Under the pieces are notes generated by a model. That model saw only the letters and a program-made list of their open reading frames with translations, made no database searches and had not been told where the DNA came from. A program made the translations under genes and the position numbers. A DNA stretch of 64,000 nt from DASUPK01 sp963763955 (GTDB lineage Bacteria; Actinomycetota; Thermoleophilia; Solirubrobacterales; 70-9), in NCBI GenBank assembly GCA_963763955.1, contig CAVXQP010000016.1, positions 310,001-374,000 of the forward strand, in the 5' to 3' direction. This document shows positions 37,231 to 45,359 of this stretch, piece after piece. How positions within the stretch are numbered: position 1 is the stretch's first letter; each line of letters begins with the position of its first letter.

Positions 37231-37760
37231 TGGCTACCGCCACAGACAAGGAAGTCACGGCTTCGCCATCAACGGCGGCCACAAACACCGCCGCCGAATC
37301 TACGGCCGCCGCTACCGCGGCGGCCGCCTGGGTCGAGATGTTCGCCGAGGGCTGGGCCCACCCGGTCGACGCCGACAGCTTCTGCGACCATTTCGATCCC
37401 TGGCTCGACGACGAGGTACGGATGATCCAGCCCTCGCTCCGGCCCGTGGTGGGCAAGCGGGGCTTCCGCGAGGAATTCGCCCGACCACTGTTCGAGCTCG
37501 TACCGGACCTGCATGGCACAGTGGAAAGCTGGTCAGCGACCCGTGACGTGGCCTACATCGAGCTGCGCCTCGAAGGGACGGTGGGCCGGCGCCGGTTCAC
37601 CATGCGCACCTGCGACCGGATCAAGCTCCGCGACGGCAAGGCGGTCGAGCGCCTCGCCTATCTCGACGCAACGCCACTGGTCAAAGCCGTGCTGGCGAGC
37701 CCCCGCTCCTGGCCCACCTTCATCCGCAGCCAAATCCACAACTTGAGGAGGCCCGCATGA
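37230..37760 (+). CDS. SnoaL-like protein with repeat-derived Ala/Thr-rich N-terminus
   Basis: A 176-residue protein. Residues 10-37 (ASPSTAATNTAAESTAAATA and neighbours) are low-complexity and are encoded by the dispersed repeat at 37257-37312. The SnoaL-like domain follows: WVEMFAEGWAHPVDADSFCD, VVGKRGFREEFARPLFELVP, YIELRLEGTVGRRRFTMRTC, DGKAVERLAYLDA. Without the repeat the protein would be close to the usual 140-150 residues. Start ATG 37230 overlaps the previous stop and its own TGA overlaps the hydrolase ATG. Confidence 0.8.
   Translation: MATATDKEVTASPSTAATNTAAESTAAATAAAAWVEMFAEGWAHPVDADSFCDHFDPWLDDEVRMIQPSLRPVVGKRGFREEFARPLFELVPDLHGTVESWSATRDVAYIELRLEGTVGRRRFTMRTCDRIKLRDGKAVERLAYLDATPLVKAVLASPRSWPTFIRSQIHNLRRPA
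37257..37312 (+). repeat. GC-rich dispersed repeat inside a coding sequence
   Basis: The segment from ACGGCTTCGCCATCAACGGC onward matches 16044-16090 at 41 of 47 positions over 37266-37312. Its first 18 bases resemble the repeats at 54301 and 63200 (ACGGCTTCG, C or T, CATCA). GGCGGC and GCCGCC arms form a hairpin. The frame is kept open, adding Ala/Thr codons to the SnoaL-like gene. Confidence 0.6.
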
Positions 37761-38602
37761 ATGACGTCAAGCTCCCGCAGGGAACGATCCACTACCGCGA
37801 GTCGGGCGAGGGCCCGCCGGTCGTCTTCGTCCACGGCCTGCTCGTCGACGGGCGGCTGTGGCGCAAGGTGACCCCTCTGCTCTCCGACCGTTTCCGCTGC
37901 ATCGTCCCCGACCTCCCGCTGGGCTCGCACGTGGCCCCGATGAACCCCGACGCCGACCTCTCTCCCCCAGGTCTGGCCCTGGTGCTCGCGGGGTTCATGC
38001 AGGCGCTCGAGTTGCAGGACGTCACTCTGGTCGCCAACGACACGGGCGGCGCGATCTCGCAGATCACCGCAGCGAACCACCCGGAGCGGATCGGGCGGCT
38101 GGTGCTCACCAACTGCGACGCGTTCGAGAACTTCCTGCCGCCGGCGTTCCGCCCGCTGCAGTGGGCGGCAAAGGTCCCCGGCATGCTCAACGCCACCCTC
38201 CAGGGCATGAGGTTCAAGGCCCTCCGGCGACTGCCAATCGCCTACGGCTGGCTGATCAAGCGGGACTTCGACGCCGCCCCTACCCGCGAATGGATCGACC
38301 CGTTCCTGGCGGACCGGGGCGTCCGCCGCGACACCGTCAAGGTCCTGCGGGGGATCGATCCTCGCTGCACCGTCGAGGCGGCCGAGAAGCTCCGTCACTT
38401 CGAGCGGCCGGCGCTGCTCGCCTGGGCCGTGGAGGACCGCTTCTTCAAGCTCTCCTACGGGGAGCGGCTGGCCGAGACGATCCGCGGCGCGACGCTCGAG
38501 CGGATCGACGACTCCTACACCTTCGTCTCGGAGGACCAGCCCGAGCGCTTGGCCGAGCTGATCGAGGCGTTCGCCCGGCAGAAGGCCCCGGCGAATGCGT
38601 AG
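37757..38602 (+). CDS. Alpha/beta hydrolase with Asp nucleophile (haloalkane-dehalogenase-like)
   Basis: A 281-residue alpha/beta-fold enzyme: oxyanion HGLL motif in PPVVFVHGLLVDGRLWRKV, and the nucleophile elbow reads LVANDTGGAISQ, with Asp where lipases and esterases have Ser. An Asp nucleophile is the mark of haloalkane and haloacetate dehalogenases and epoxide hydrolases. A cap domain of about 80 residues follows. The acid is probably in WAVEDRFF, but the usual C-terminal catalytic His is not obvious near DSYTFVSEDQPERL. Dehalogenase-type hydrolysis is a guess from the elbow only. It is co-transcribed with two SnoaL-like proteins. Confidence 0.82.
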   Translation: MNDVKLPQGTIHYRESGEGPPVVFVHGLLVDGRLWRKVTPLLSDRFRCIVPDLPLGSHVAPMNPDADLSPPGLALVLAGFMQALELQDVTLVANDTGGAISQITAANHPERIGRLVLTNCDAFENFLPPAFRPLQWAAKVPGMLNATLQGMRFKALRRLPIAYGWLIKRDFDAAPTREWIDPFLADRGVRRDTVKVLRGIDPRCTVEAAEKLRHFERPALLAWAVEDRFFKLSYGERLAETIRGATLERIDDSYTFVSEDQPERLAELIEAFARQKAPANA

Positions 38603-39083
38603 GGCAACGGCGGCTCTCGGCAGCGCCCTCTTCCTCGTCGTAGCGCCGGGAGTCGTGGCTGGCCTGATCCCCTGGGCGATCACGGATTGGCGCGTGGATG
38701 CCTCCCCCGCCGCGCTCCGCGTCGCCGGCGCCGTGCTGATCGCCGGGGGAGCCGCCTTCCTGCTTCACTCGTTCGCCCGGTTCGTTCTGGAAGGCCTCGG
38801 AACGCCGGCGCCGGTCGTACCCACGGAGCGACTCGTGGTGGGCGGTGTCTATCGCCACGTGCGCAACTCGATGTGCCTGGCCGTCGGCTCCTTGATCGTC
38901 GGCCAGGCGCTGCTGCTCGGCCAGTGGGGGCTTGTCGCGTATGCCGTCCTCTGCGGCGCCGTGGTGTTCTGCTTCGTCCGCCTCCACGAGGAGCTCACGC
39001 TGCACACGCGCTTCGGCGCGAGCTACGACGAGTACCGCGCCGGCGTCCCGGGCTGGCTCCCGCGGCTCACGCCGTGGCGGTGA
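38595..39083 (+). CDS. Isoprenylcysteine carboxyl methyltransferase-like membrane protein
   Basis: A 162-residue protein with about four hydrophobic helices (LGSALFLVVAPGVVAGLIPW, LRVAGAVLIAGGAAFLLHSF, and two near LIVGQALLLGQWGLVAYAVL). The signature is GGVYRHVRNSMCLAVGSLIV with a C-terminal LHEELTLHTRFGASYDEYRA, as in the ICMT/PEMT family (SAM-dependent methyltransfer to lipid-like thiols, carboxyls or amines). It overlaps the hydrolase by eight bases and is the last gene of the operon. Bacterial members mostly have no known substrate. Confidence 0.85.
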   Translation: MRRATAALGSALFLVVAPGVVAGLIPWAITDWRVDASPAALRVAGAVLIAGGAAFLLHSFARFVLEGLGTPAPVVPTERLVVGGVYRHVRNSMCLAVGSLIVGQALLLGQWGLVAYAVLCGAVVFCFVRLHEELTLHTRFGASYDEYRAGVPGWLPRLTPWR

Positions 39084-39091
39084 GGCTGAGC

Positions 39092-40825
39092 TCAGCAGTC
39101 CCGCAGCCTCCGCACGAGGCTGACCTTGCGCCCGTCGAGCGAGGTCGCCACCGCCTCGAGCTCGGCGCCGTCCGTGCCGTGGAAGCTGATCCGGATCGGC
39201 GGCCTCGAGACGCTGCCGATCCTCCTGCCGCCCAGATAGAAGGTCGCCTCTTGCGGATCCCCGCTCCCCGTGACCAGCGCGCTCGAGCAGCTCGGCACCT
39301 GCAGGTGAAGGTCGGGTGTGGCCCGGCAGGTCTCGCCTGCGCAGTCGCCAAGCACCCCCAGGAGGCTCTGGAGCGAAGCTCGGACCCGCGCGTAGGCCGG
39401 ATCGTTCGCCGCGTTGCGGAGCTCGAACGGGTCCTCCCGGAGGTCATACAGCTCCTGCTCGCCGGAGCCGTACCGCGCGTACATGTAACGGTCCGTGCGC
39501 ACGCCCTTGAAGACGAGCGGCGGATCGTTTGCCTGGCTCGGCCTCGACGGGTTGCCCCAGGCCTCGAGCTCCAGTCCGCGTCCCGGCGAGTACCGCGGCT
39601 GCAGCATGATCGGAACGAGGGACTGCCCGTCCTGCACCCGGCCGGGGTTCGCATGGGCAAAGTCGAGGATCGTCGGCGTCAGATCCACGTTCTCGACGAG
39701 CTGGCGCCGGTGCACCCCCTGGGGCACACCTGGGGCCCGAATCTCCAGAGGCACGCGGATCGACGGTTCGTACGGCAGCACCTTCCCCTGAAGGACGCGG
39801 TGCTCGCCGTGGAGGAAGCCGTTGTCGGAGGTGAACAGGATCACCGTGTTGTTGAGCACGCCCTCCTGCTTCAGCGTGCGGACCACGTTCTGGACCAGGT
39901 CGTCGACAGCGAGCAGTGACCGAGCCTGAGCGCGGTAAAGGGCGTCGACCTCTGCCTTCTGGTGGGGGGTCAGCAGCGGGAGCTTCCCGATATCCGCCGG
40001 CTTGTCGGAGACGTCCGCCTCGTTGAAGCCGGGCGGTCGCGTAGCCCGCAGGCCGGCGAACCTCCCCTCGTAGCGCGGCGGCGCCCGCGGGTTGTTCCCC
40101 TCGCAGTTGCACGAGCCCGGCTCGATGTGCGGTTCGTGCGGGGCCAGGTAGAGGAAGAAGGGCTGGCCGGTCGGAGCGCGGCGGCGGATGAAGCCATCCG
40201 CGATCCGTGAGAAGAAATCGGTCTGGTAGTTGCGCGGATCGGCGACGCTCGGGTTCGAGCCGTAGTGGACGAGGCGTCCGTTCTCGTTGAGCGAGTAGCC
40301 GTAGACGGAGTAGTTGCCGCCCAGACTGCGGTTGTCGATCGTCCCGTACCACTGGTTCCACCCTGGCGGGACCGCGCGGTAGGAGCTGCCGGACCCGTAG
40401 TGGTTGAGGAACTTGCCGATCAGCCCCGTGTAGTAGCCCGACCTCTGCAGCCAGACGGGAAGCGTGTTGTCGAGCGTCGGCGCCAGCTTGGCGTACCCCC
40501 CGGCCGGTGGCTCGTCTCCCAGGACGCCGTGGTTGTGGGCGTACTGGCCGGTGAGCAGAGTCGACCGCGACGGGCAGCAGAGCGAGAAGCTGACGAACGA
40601 GTTGTCGAAGGTGACGCCGTGCCCTCCGATCTCGGCGTTCGTCCTGGGGAGGAAGCGCTGCTGCTCGGCCGCCTCATCGTCGTCGATGATCATCACGATG
40701 TTGGGGCGGGAGTCGGGGACGCGCCCGCTGGATTCCCCACTCCCTCGCAGGAGGAACGCTCCGGCCAGGCCCCCACAGAGCAGCGCCGCGAGCAGCCCCC
40801 CCAACGCTCTGCGGCCGACAGGCAT
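39092..40825 (-). CDS. Type I sulfatase (arylsulfatase family), exported
   Basis: A 577-residue protein. The N-terminal hydrophobic segment (LGGLLAALLCGGLAGAFLL) is a signal or anchor. The alkaline-phosphatase-fold sulfatase domain has the metal site NIVMIIDDDEAAEQ and the formylglycine motif C-C-P-S-R in SLCCPSRSTLLTGQYAHNHG. Further sites are GYYTGLIGKFLNHYG, the His-rich LAPHEPHIEPG, and VILFTSDNGFLHGEHR. The first Cys of C-x-P-x-R would be converted to formylglycine; no converting enzyme is in the window. A C-terminal beta-domain of about 90 residues (DLHLQVPSC, GSGDPQEATFYLGGRRIGSV) follows. It is a paralogue of the next sulfatase. Confidence 0.93.
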   Translation of the reverse strand: MPVGRRALGGLLAALLCGGLAGAFLLRGSGESSGRVPDSRPNIVMIIDDDEAAEQQRFLPRTNAEIGGHGVTFDNSFVSFSLCCPSRSTLLTGQYAHNHGVLGDEPPAGGYAKLAPTLDNTLPVWLQRSGYYTGLIGKFLNHYGSGSSYRAVPPGWNQWYGTIDNRSLGGNYSVYGYSLNENGRLVHYGSNPSVADPRNYQTDFFSRIADGFIRRRAPTGQPFFLYLAPHEPHIEPGSCNCEGNNPRAPPRYEGRFAGLRATRPPGFNEADVSDKPADIGKLPLLTPHQKAEVDALYRAQARSLLAVDDLVQNVVRTLKQEGVLNNTVILFTSDNGFLHGEHRVLQGKVLPYEPSIRVPLEIRAPGVPQGVHRRQLVENVDLTPTILDFAHANPGRVQDGQSLVPIMLQPRYSPGRGLELEAWGNPSRPSQANDPPLVFKGVRTDRYMYARYGSGEQELYDLREDPFELRNAANDPAYARVRASLQSLLGVLGDCAGETCRATPDLHLQVPSCSSALVTGSGDPQEATFYLGGRRIGSVSRPPIRISFHGTDGAELEAVATSLDGRKVSLVRRLRDC

Positions 40826-40881
40826 GCCGCGACCATGATCGGTCGTGCTTACGCCGGGATTAAGGCAACCTCTTCAGAAGA

Positions 40882-42630
40882 TCAGCAGCCGCGCAGCTTG
40901 CGCCTCAGACTGACCGTCCTGCCGTCCAGCGAGCTCGCCACGGCCTCCAGGCGATCGCCGGAGGAGGTGTGGTGGAGCTTCATGCGGATCGGCGGTTTTT
41001 CGTCGCGGCCGATCTTCTTCCCTCGCAGGTAGAAGGTCGCCTCCTGCGGATCTCCACTGCCCGCCACCTGGGCCACCGAGCAGTCCTTGGCCTTCAGCTT
41101 CAAGGCGGGCCTAGCCCTGCAGCGCTTCCCGGCGCAGTTGGCCAATCCGCCGAGCAGCTGCTGCAGCGAGCTCTTGACCCGTGCATACGCGGGATTGTTG
41201 ACCGCGTTCTGAAGCTCGAACGGGTCGTTGCGCAGGTCGTAGAGCTCCTGCTCGCCGGTGCCGTAGTTGGCGTAGAGGTAGCGGTCCGTGCGCACGCCCT
41301 GATAGTTGAGCGGCGGGTCCTCCGGATCCTCCGTGGTGTCCGGGGTGAAGTACGTCTCCAGGTCGAGGGCACGCCCGGGCCAGTAGCGCTTGTCGCGCAT
41401 GATCGGCATCAGCGACATCCCGTCCTCCTTGCGACCGGCCTTCGCGTGGGCGAAGTCGAGGATCGTCTCGGTCAGGTCGACGTTCCCGACGGGCTGGCGC
41501 CGGTGCACGCCCTTCGGCACTCCGGGACCTCTGATCAGGAGCGGCACCCGGATCGAGGGCTCATAGAGGCGCACCTTCCCCTGCGGCACCCGGTGCTCGC
41601 CGTGGAAGAAACCGTTGTCGGAGGTGAACATGAGAACCGTGTTTTTCAGCTCGCCCTGCTGTTTGAGCGTGCTGACGACGTTCTGGACGAGATCGTCGAC
41701 GCCCAGTACCGCCTCCGCGCGGGCGCGGTAGCGAGCGTCGACCCCGTTGATGCCGGCCTGATTCAGCAGTGGCAGGTTCTTGATGTTGGAGGGCTTGTCC
41801 GAGACGTCGGCCTCGTTGAAGTCGGGGTTCCGAGGCGCGTCGAGTCCGGCGAAGTGTCCCTCGTAGCGCGGGGCGGCGCGCGGGTTGTCGCCGGCGCAGT
41901 TGCACGAGGCCGCCTCCGCATGCGGGTCGCGGGGCGCCACGGAGAGGTAGAACGGCTTGTTGCTCGGCGCCCGCCGCCTGATGAAGTCGGCCGCCTTCTG
42001 GGAGTAGACGTCGGTCTGGTAGGTGCCGGGGTCGACGGCGTCCGGGGTCGTCCCGTAGTGAACGATCTTCCCGTTCTCGTTGAGCGTGTAGCCGTAGGCG
42101 GTGTAGGTCCCGCCCGTGAACCCGTCGGGGTTGTCCAGCGAGCCGTACCACTCGTTCCAGCCGGGCGGCTCCTGGCTGTCCGGAGAGGTCGCGCCATAGC
42201 CGTTCAGGAACTTGCCGATGTGCGCCGTGTAGTAGCCGGCGCGCTGCAGCCAGACCGGCAGCGTGTTGCCGAGGGTCGGCGCAAGCTTGCTGTAGCCGCC
42301 CGATGGGAGCTGGTTGCCGCGCACCCCGTGGTTGTGCGCGTACTGACCCGTCAGCATCGTCGAGCGCGAGGGGCAGCAGAGCGAGTAATTGACGAACGAG
42401 TTGTCGAAGGTGACGCCCTTGGCGGCGATGGCGGCGTTCGTCTTGGTGAGGAATTGCTGCAGGTTGACCGACTGGTCATCGTCCATGATCAGGACGATGT
42501 TGGGCCGCTTCTGCTTCTTCTGGCCCTGTTTCTTCGCCTGGGTCGCGGCTGGGACCAGCCCCACCGCCGCACAAAGCAGCCCCGTCAGCAGCAGGGCCCC
42601 GAAAGCTCTCCTGTCAGCTCCCTTCCCCAC
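40882..42630 (-). CDS. Type I sulfatase, paralogue of the adjacent gene
   Basis: About 582 residues from GTG 42630. The signal segment (FGALLLTGLLCAAVGLVPAA) ends in ATQA. The sulfatase core mirrors its neighbour: NIVLIMDDDQSVNLQQF, SLCCPSRSTMLTGQYAHNHG, AHIGKFLNGYG, VAPRDPHAEAASCNC, MFTSDNGFFHGEHR, and the same C-terminal domain (GSGDPQEATFYLRGKKIGRD). The duplication is recent enough that domain order and length are identical. The frame is open 65 codons further upstream (to 42825), but that lies over the divergent regulator gene and is rejected. The substrate could be a sulfated polymer or aryl sulfate. Confidence 0.92.
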   Translation of the reverse strand: MGKGADRRAFGALLLTGLLCAAVGLVPAATQAKKQGQKKQKRPNIVLIMDDDQSVNLQQFLTKTNAAIAAKGVTFDNSFVNYSLCCPSRSTMLTGQYAHNHGVRGNQLPSGGYSKLAPTLGNTLPVWLQRAGYYTAHIGKFLNGYGATSPDSQEPPGWNEWYGSLDNPDGFTGGTYTAYGYTLNENGKIVHYGTTPDAVDPGTYQTDVYSQKAADFIRRRAPSNKPFYLSVAPRDPHAEAASCNCAGDNPRAAPRYEGHFAGLDAPRNPDFNEADVSDKPSNIKNLPLLNQAGINGVDARYRARAEAVLGVDDLVQNVVSTLKQQGELKNTVLMFTSDNGFFHGEHRVPQGKVRLYEPSIRVPLLIRGPGVPKGVHRRQPVGNVDLTETILDFAHAKAGRKEDGMSLMPIMRDKRYWPGRALDLETYFTPDTTEDPEDPPLNYQGVRTDRYLYANYGTGEQELYDLRNDPFELQNAVNNPAYARVKSSLQQLLGGLANCAGKRCRARPALKLKAKDCSVAQVAGSGDPQEATFYLRGKKIGRDEKPPIRMKLHHTSSGDRLEAVASSLDGRTVSLRRKLRGC

Positions 42631-42660
42631 GCCGACATAAACCGGTCGCCGGGCGTCGAG

Positions 42661-42690
42661 TTGCGGTCTTCTACGAGTGACTCCTATGTT
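42661..42690 (+). promoter_or_regulatory. Promoter for the NarL-type regulator
   Basis: TTGCGG (42661-42666) and TATGTT (42685-42690) are spaced by 18 bases. The implied start near 42697 excludes the upstream ATG at 42677 as translation start and leaves GTG 42716 or 42734. Confidence 0.45.
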
Positions 42691-42715
42691 CGCGGGCGGA
42701 GTTACATTACGAGTC

Positions 42716-43369
42716 GTGGCGAGTTCAGGGGAGGTGACGCCAGAGAGGATCTCCGTAGTTCTCGCGGATGACCACGCCGTCGTTCGCAGCGCTCTCCGTC
42801 TGATGCTGGATCGGGAGCCCGACATCGAGGTCGTCGCCGAGGCCGGTGACGCGGATTCCGCCGGCCGCTACGTCAACGGGCATCACCCCAAGGTGCTGAT
42901 CCTCGACATCAACATGCCCGGCGGTTCCGGACTGGCGGCGATCCCGTCGATCAGGGAGCAGTCGCCGGACACCGAGATCGTCGTGCTCACGATGCAGGAC
43001 GAGACCGCCTTTGCCCGCGAGGCCCTCCAGGCAGGGGTTCTCGGTTACATACTCAAGGAGGCGGCCAGCGAGGAGCTGGTCAAGGCCGTGCGGATGGCGG
43101 CGGAGGGCAGGACCTACCTCCAGCCCGAGCTCGGCGCCCGGCTGGCGGCTGAACCCGACGCGACGACGCCGGATGACCTCTCAGAGCGCGAGCTCGAGGT
43201 CCTGCGGCTGATCGCGCTCGGTCATACCAACAACGAGATCGCCGAGCAACTCTATCTGAGCGTGCGGACCGTCGAGTCTCACCGCGCCCACATCCAGCAG
43301 AAGCTGGCGATGACCACCCGCTCCGAGCTCGTCCGCTATGCGATCGAGCGCGGCCTGATCGACGTTTAG
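42716..43369 (+). CDS. NarL/FixJ-family (LuxR-type HTH) response regulator
   Basis: About 217 residues. The receiver domain is ISVVLADDHAVVRSALRLML with phospho-Asp in VLILDINMPGGSG, VVLTMQDE and the Lys of GYILKEAASEEL. The C-terminal LuxR HTH is LSERELEVLRLIALGHTNNE followed by IAEQLYLSVRTVESHRAHIQ. The start is uncertain: GTG 42716 is preferred on the promoter position, GTG 42734 is possible. It is convergent with, and overlaps by four bases, the PAS-GAF kinase, its probable partner. It is divergent from the sulfatase pair, which may be its target. Confidence 0.93.
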   Translation: MASSGEVTPERISVVLADDHAVVRSALRLMLDREPDIEVVAEAGDADSAGRYVNGHHPKVLILDINMPGGSGLAAIPSIREQSPDTEIVVLTMQDETAFAREALQAGVLGYILKEAASEELVKAVRMAAEGRTYLQPELGARLAAEPDATTPDDLSERELEVLRLIALGHTNNEIAEQLYLSVRTVESHRAHIQQKLAMTTRSELVRYAIERGLIDV

Positions 43370-44874
43370 CTCCCCTCAGCGCGCGTGGTCAGCGGGATCT
43401 CCGCGCGCACGCGCGTCCCTGAGCCTCTGGTCGAGCGAACATCCAGGGTGCCGCCGAGCAGCGCAGTGCGCTCGCGCATGCCGACCAGGCCGAATCCCTC
43501 GCGGACGAGCGACGGCTCGAAGCCGACCCCGTTGTCCTTGACCTCGATCTCGATCGCGTTCCGCGATGAGCGCACCATGAGATCCGCCCGCCGCGCCAGC
43601 GAGTGCTTGGCGACGTTGTTGAGCGCCTCCTGGGCCAACCGGTAGACGGCCGTCTCGAGGATCGGCGTCGGGCGGGCGTTCTCCTCGCGCGGCAGCTCGA
43701 AGTCGCAGTCGACCTCCAGGTTCGTCCCCTGCTGATGCTGCTCCGCCAGTGCCTGCAGCGCCGCCTCGAGGCCGATCGTGTCCAGCGAGGCCGGCCGGAG
43801 CTCGGTGATCAGGCGCCGGAGCTTCACGATCTCGTCATCGATCTGCTCGACGGCCGCCCGGCTGGTGGCGTGCAGCTCCTCGTCGGCCTCCTCCCGCAGC
43901 GCGGACGAGAGCCGCATGCGGAGCACCGCCAGCGCCTGCAGGGTCTCGTCGTGCAGCTCGCGGGCCCAGCGGCTCCGTTCCTGCTCCGCCGCGTCGATTG
44001 TGTTCTGCAGTCGCTCCTCGGCCATCGACCGGGCGGTCGCCACGCCCGTCGCCGCGCTCGCCGCGAAGGCCTCGAGCAACCGCTGGTCCTCGTCGTCGAA
44101 GCGCCCCGGCTGGCCGATCCGGTCGAGGGCCACGACCACGCCGAGCGGGTCGCCGCGGAAGAGAAGGGGCGCGAGAAGCGCCCGTCCGCTCTCCGCGGCA
44201 GCGAGTGCCGGCCCCGTGAACCTCCCCAGCAGGAAGCGCTCCGAGGCCTGGGATGCCGGAATTTTGAGCTCGGAGACGTTGGGGTCGAGCCCGCCTGCGA
44301 TCGCGGCGGTGGCCCCAACCACGAGCTCGTCGCCCTCCTTCAGCATGATGATCAGCGCCCGGGCCTCGACCAGCGCCCGCCCTCGCTCGACGATCGCCTC
44401 CAGCACGCGGTCCAGGTCGGTCTCGCCGCCGACGGCGATCGCGACGTCGGTCGCTGCCTGCAGCCTGCGGACGGCCCGGCGAAGCTCGTCCCGGTCGCGC
44501 CGGCGGTCGGTGATGTCGCGGATCGCGGCCAGGGCCATCATCCCCTGGTCGGTGGCCACCGTCGAGAGCGAGATCTCGCAGGGAAACTCGCTGCCGTCCT
44601 TGCGCCGGGCATAGAGGTCGACGCCGGCGCCCATCGGCCGCGTGCGTGGGGCCTCGAAGTAGCGATCGCGATGCCCGACATGGCTGGGCCTCACCGCTAC
44701 GGGCACGAGCTTCTCCACAAATTCCCCGATCAGCTCTTCACGCGTGTAGCCGAAGACCGCCTGGGTACGGGAGTTCGCGAGCTTGATCTCCCCTTTCTCG
44801 TCGACGCCGATGACCGCGTCCGGGGCGAATTCCAAGAACTCGCGCTCGAGCGTTTCGCTCGTGTGGTCCGCCAC
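43366..44874 (-). CDS. PAS-GAF sensor histidine kinase (HisKA_3/NarX type)
   Basis: A 502-residue soluble kinase with an N-terminal PAS domain (LEFAPDAVIGVDEKGEIKLA, YTREELIGEFVEKLVP), a PAC segment (ARRKDGSEFPCEIS, IRDITDRRRDRDEL) and a GAF domain (about residues 150-290, VLEAIVERGRALVEARALII). HisKA_3 has the phospho-His in SRWARELHDETLQALAVLRM, and HATPase has RLAQEALNNVAKHS and DNGVGFEPSLVREGFGLVGM. There are no membrane helices, so it senses a cytoplasmic or redox/ligand cue. It faces the NarL-type regulator tail to tail. Confidence 0.94.
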   Translation of the reverse strand: MADHTSETLEREFLEFAPDAVIGVDEKGEIKLANSRTQAVFGYTREELIGEFVEKLVPVAVRPSHVGHRDRYFEAPRTRPMGAGVDLYARRKDGSEFPCEISLSTVATDQGMMALAAIRDITDRRRDRDELRRAVRRLQAATDVAIAVGGETDLDRVLEAIVERGRALVEARALIIMLKEGDELVVGATAAIAGGLDPNVSELKIPASQASERFLLGRFTGPALAAAESGRALLAPLLFRGDPLGVVVALDRIGQPGRFDDEDQRLLEAFAASAATGVATARSMAEERLQNTIDAAEQERSRWARELHDETLQALAVLRMRLSSALREEADEELHATSRAAVEQIDDEIVKLRRLITELRPASLDTIGLEAALQALAEQHQQGTNLEVDCDFELPREENARPTPILETAVYRLAQEALNNVAKHSLARRADLMVRSSRNAIEIEVKDNGVGFEPSLVREGFGLVGMRERTALLGGTLDVRSTRGSGTRVRAEIPLTTRAEGS

Positions 44875-44915
44875 GCCGCGAGCATAGTTGAGGGTCCAGC
44901 GGGTAGCCGTTGGGC

Positions 44916-45356
44916 ATGTCGAACCGGATCCCGTCGGTGCTCGCCGCTCTCGCGGCGGCCGCCATCTGCGCCGTGGTGGTTCTCGGCTGCAGCGGAGGGA
45001 GCGACTCGGAGACGGTCAACCAGAGAACCTCGCAGAGCGGCGCGCCCGAGCCAGGTGGGACCGAGCAGCCGCTGAGCCCCAGCCAGCAGCACGGACGCGA
45101 GCTCTTCGTGCAGCATTGTGGCTCATGCCACACGTTCGACGCCGCCGGGACCGTCGGTCAGATCGGGCCGAACCTCGACGACATCGCGGTCAACGAGGCG
45201 GACGTCCTGCACGCGATCAGGACCGGGGGCGGCAGCCACAGCCACGGCGCCGGCGGCAGGACAGGCAACATGCCCCGCAATCTGGTCACCGGAAAGGACG
45301 CACGGGAGGTCGCCTCCTTCGTCGGCGCCAACGCCTCCGGGAGCTCCACCCCGTAG
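44916..45356 (+). CDS. Lipoprotein c-type cytochrome
   Basis: A 146-residue protein with a lipoprotein signal (LAALAAAAICAVVVLGCSGG, lipid Cys about residue 25), a Ser/Glu/Pro-rich linker, and a class I cytochrome c domain: GRELFVQHCGSCHTFDAAGT (heme C-x2-C-H), GPNLDDIAV, and the axial Met in GRTGNMPRNLVTG. It carries electrons at the outer face of the membrane. ATG 44916 follows an upstream TTG; ATG is preferred. It is convergent with the ETF-QO gene, leaving three bases between stops. Confidence 0.92.
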   Translation: MSNRIPSVLAALAAAAICAVVVLGCSGGSDSETVNQRTSQSGAPEPGGTEQPLSPSQQHGRELFVQHCGSCHTFDAAGTVGQIGPNLDDIAVNEADVLHAIRTGGGSHSHGAGGRTGNMPRNLVTGKDAREVASFVGANASGSSTP

Positions 45357-45359
45357 GGC

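Noticed and set aside
42631..42825. N-terminal extension of sulfatase 2 into the regulator gene
   Set aside because: It would overlap the divergent regulator and precede the signal peptide with about 65 unrelated residues.
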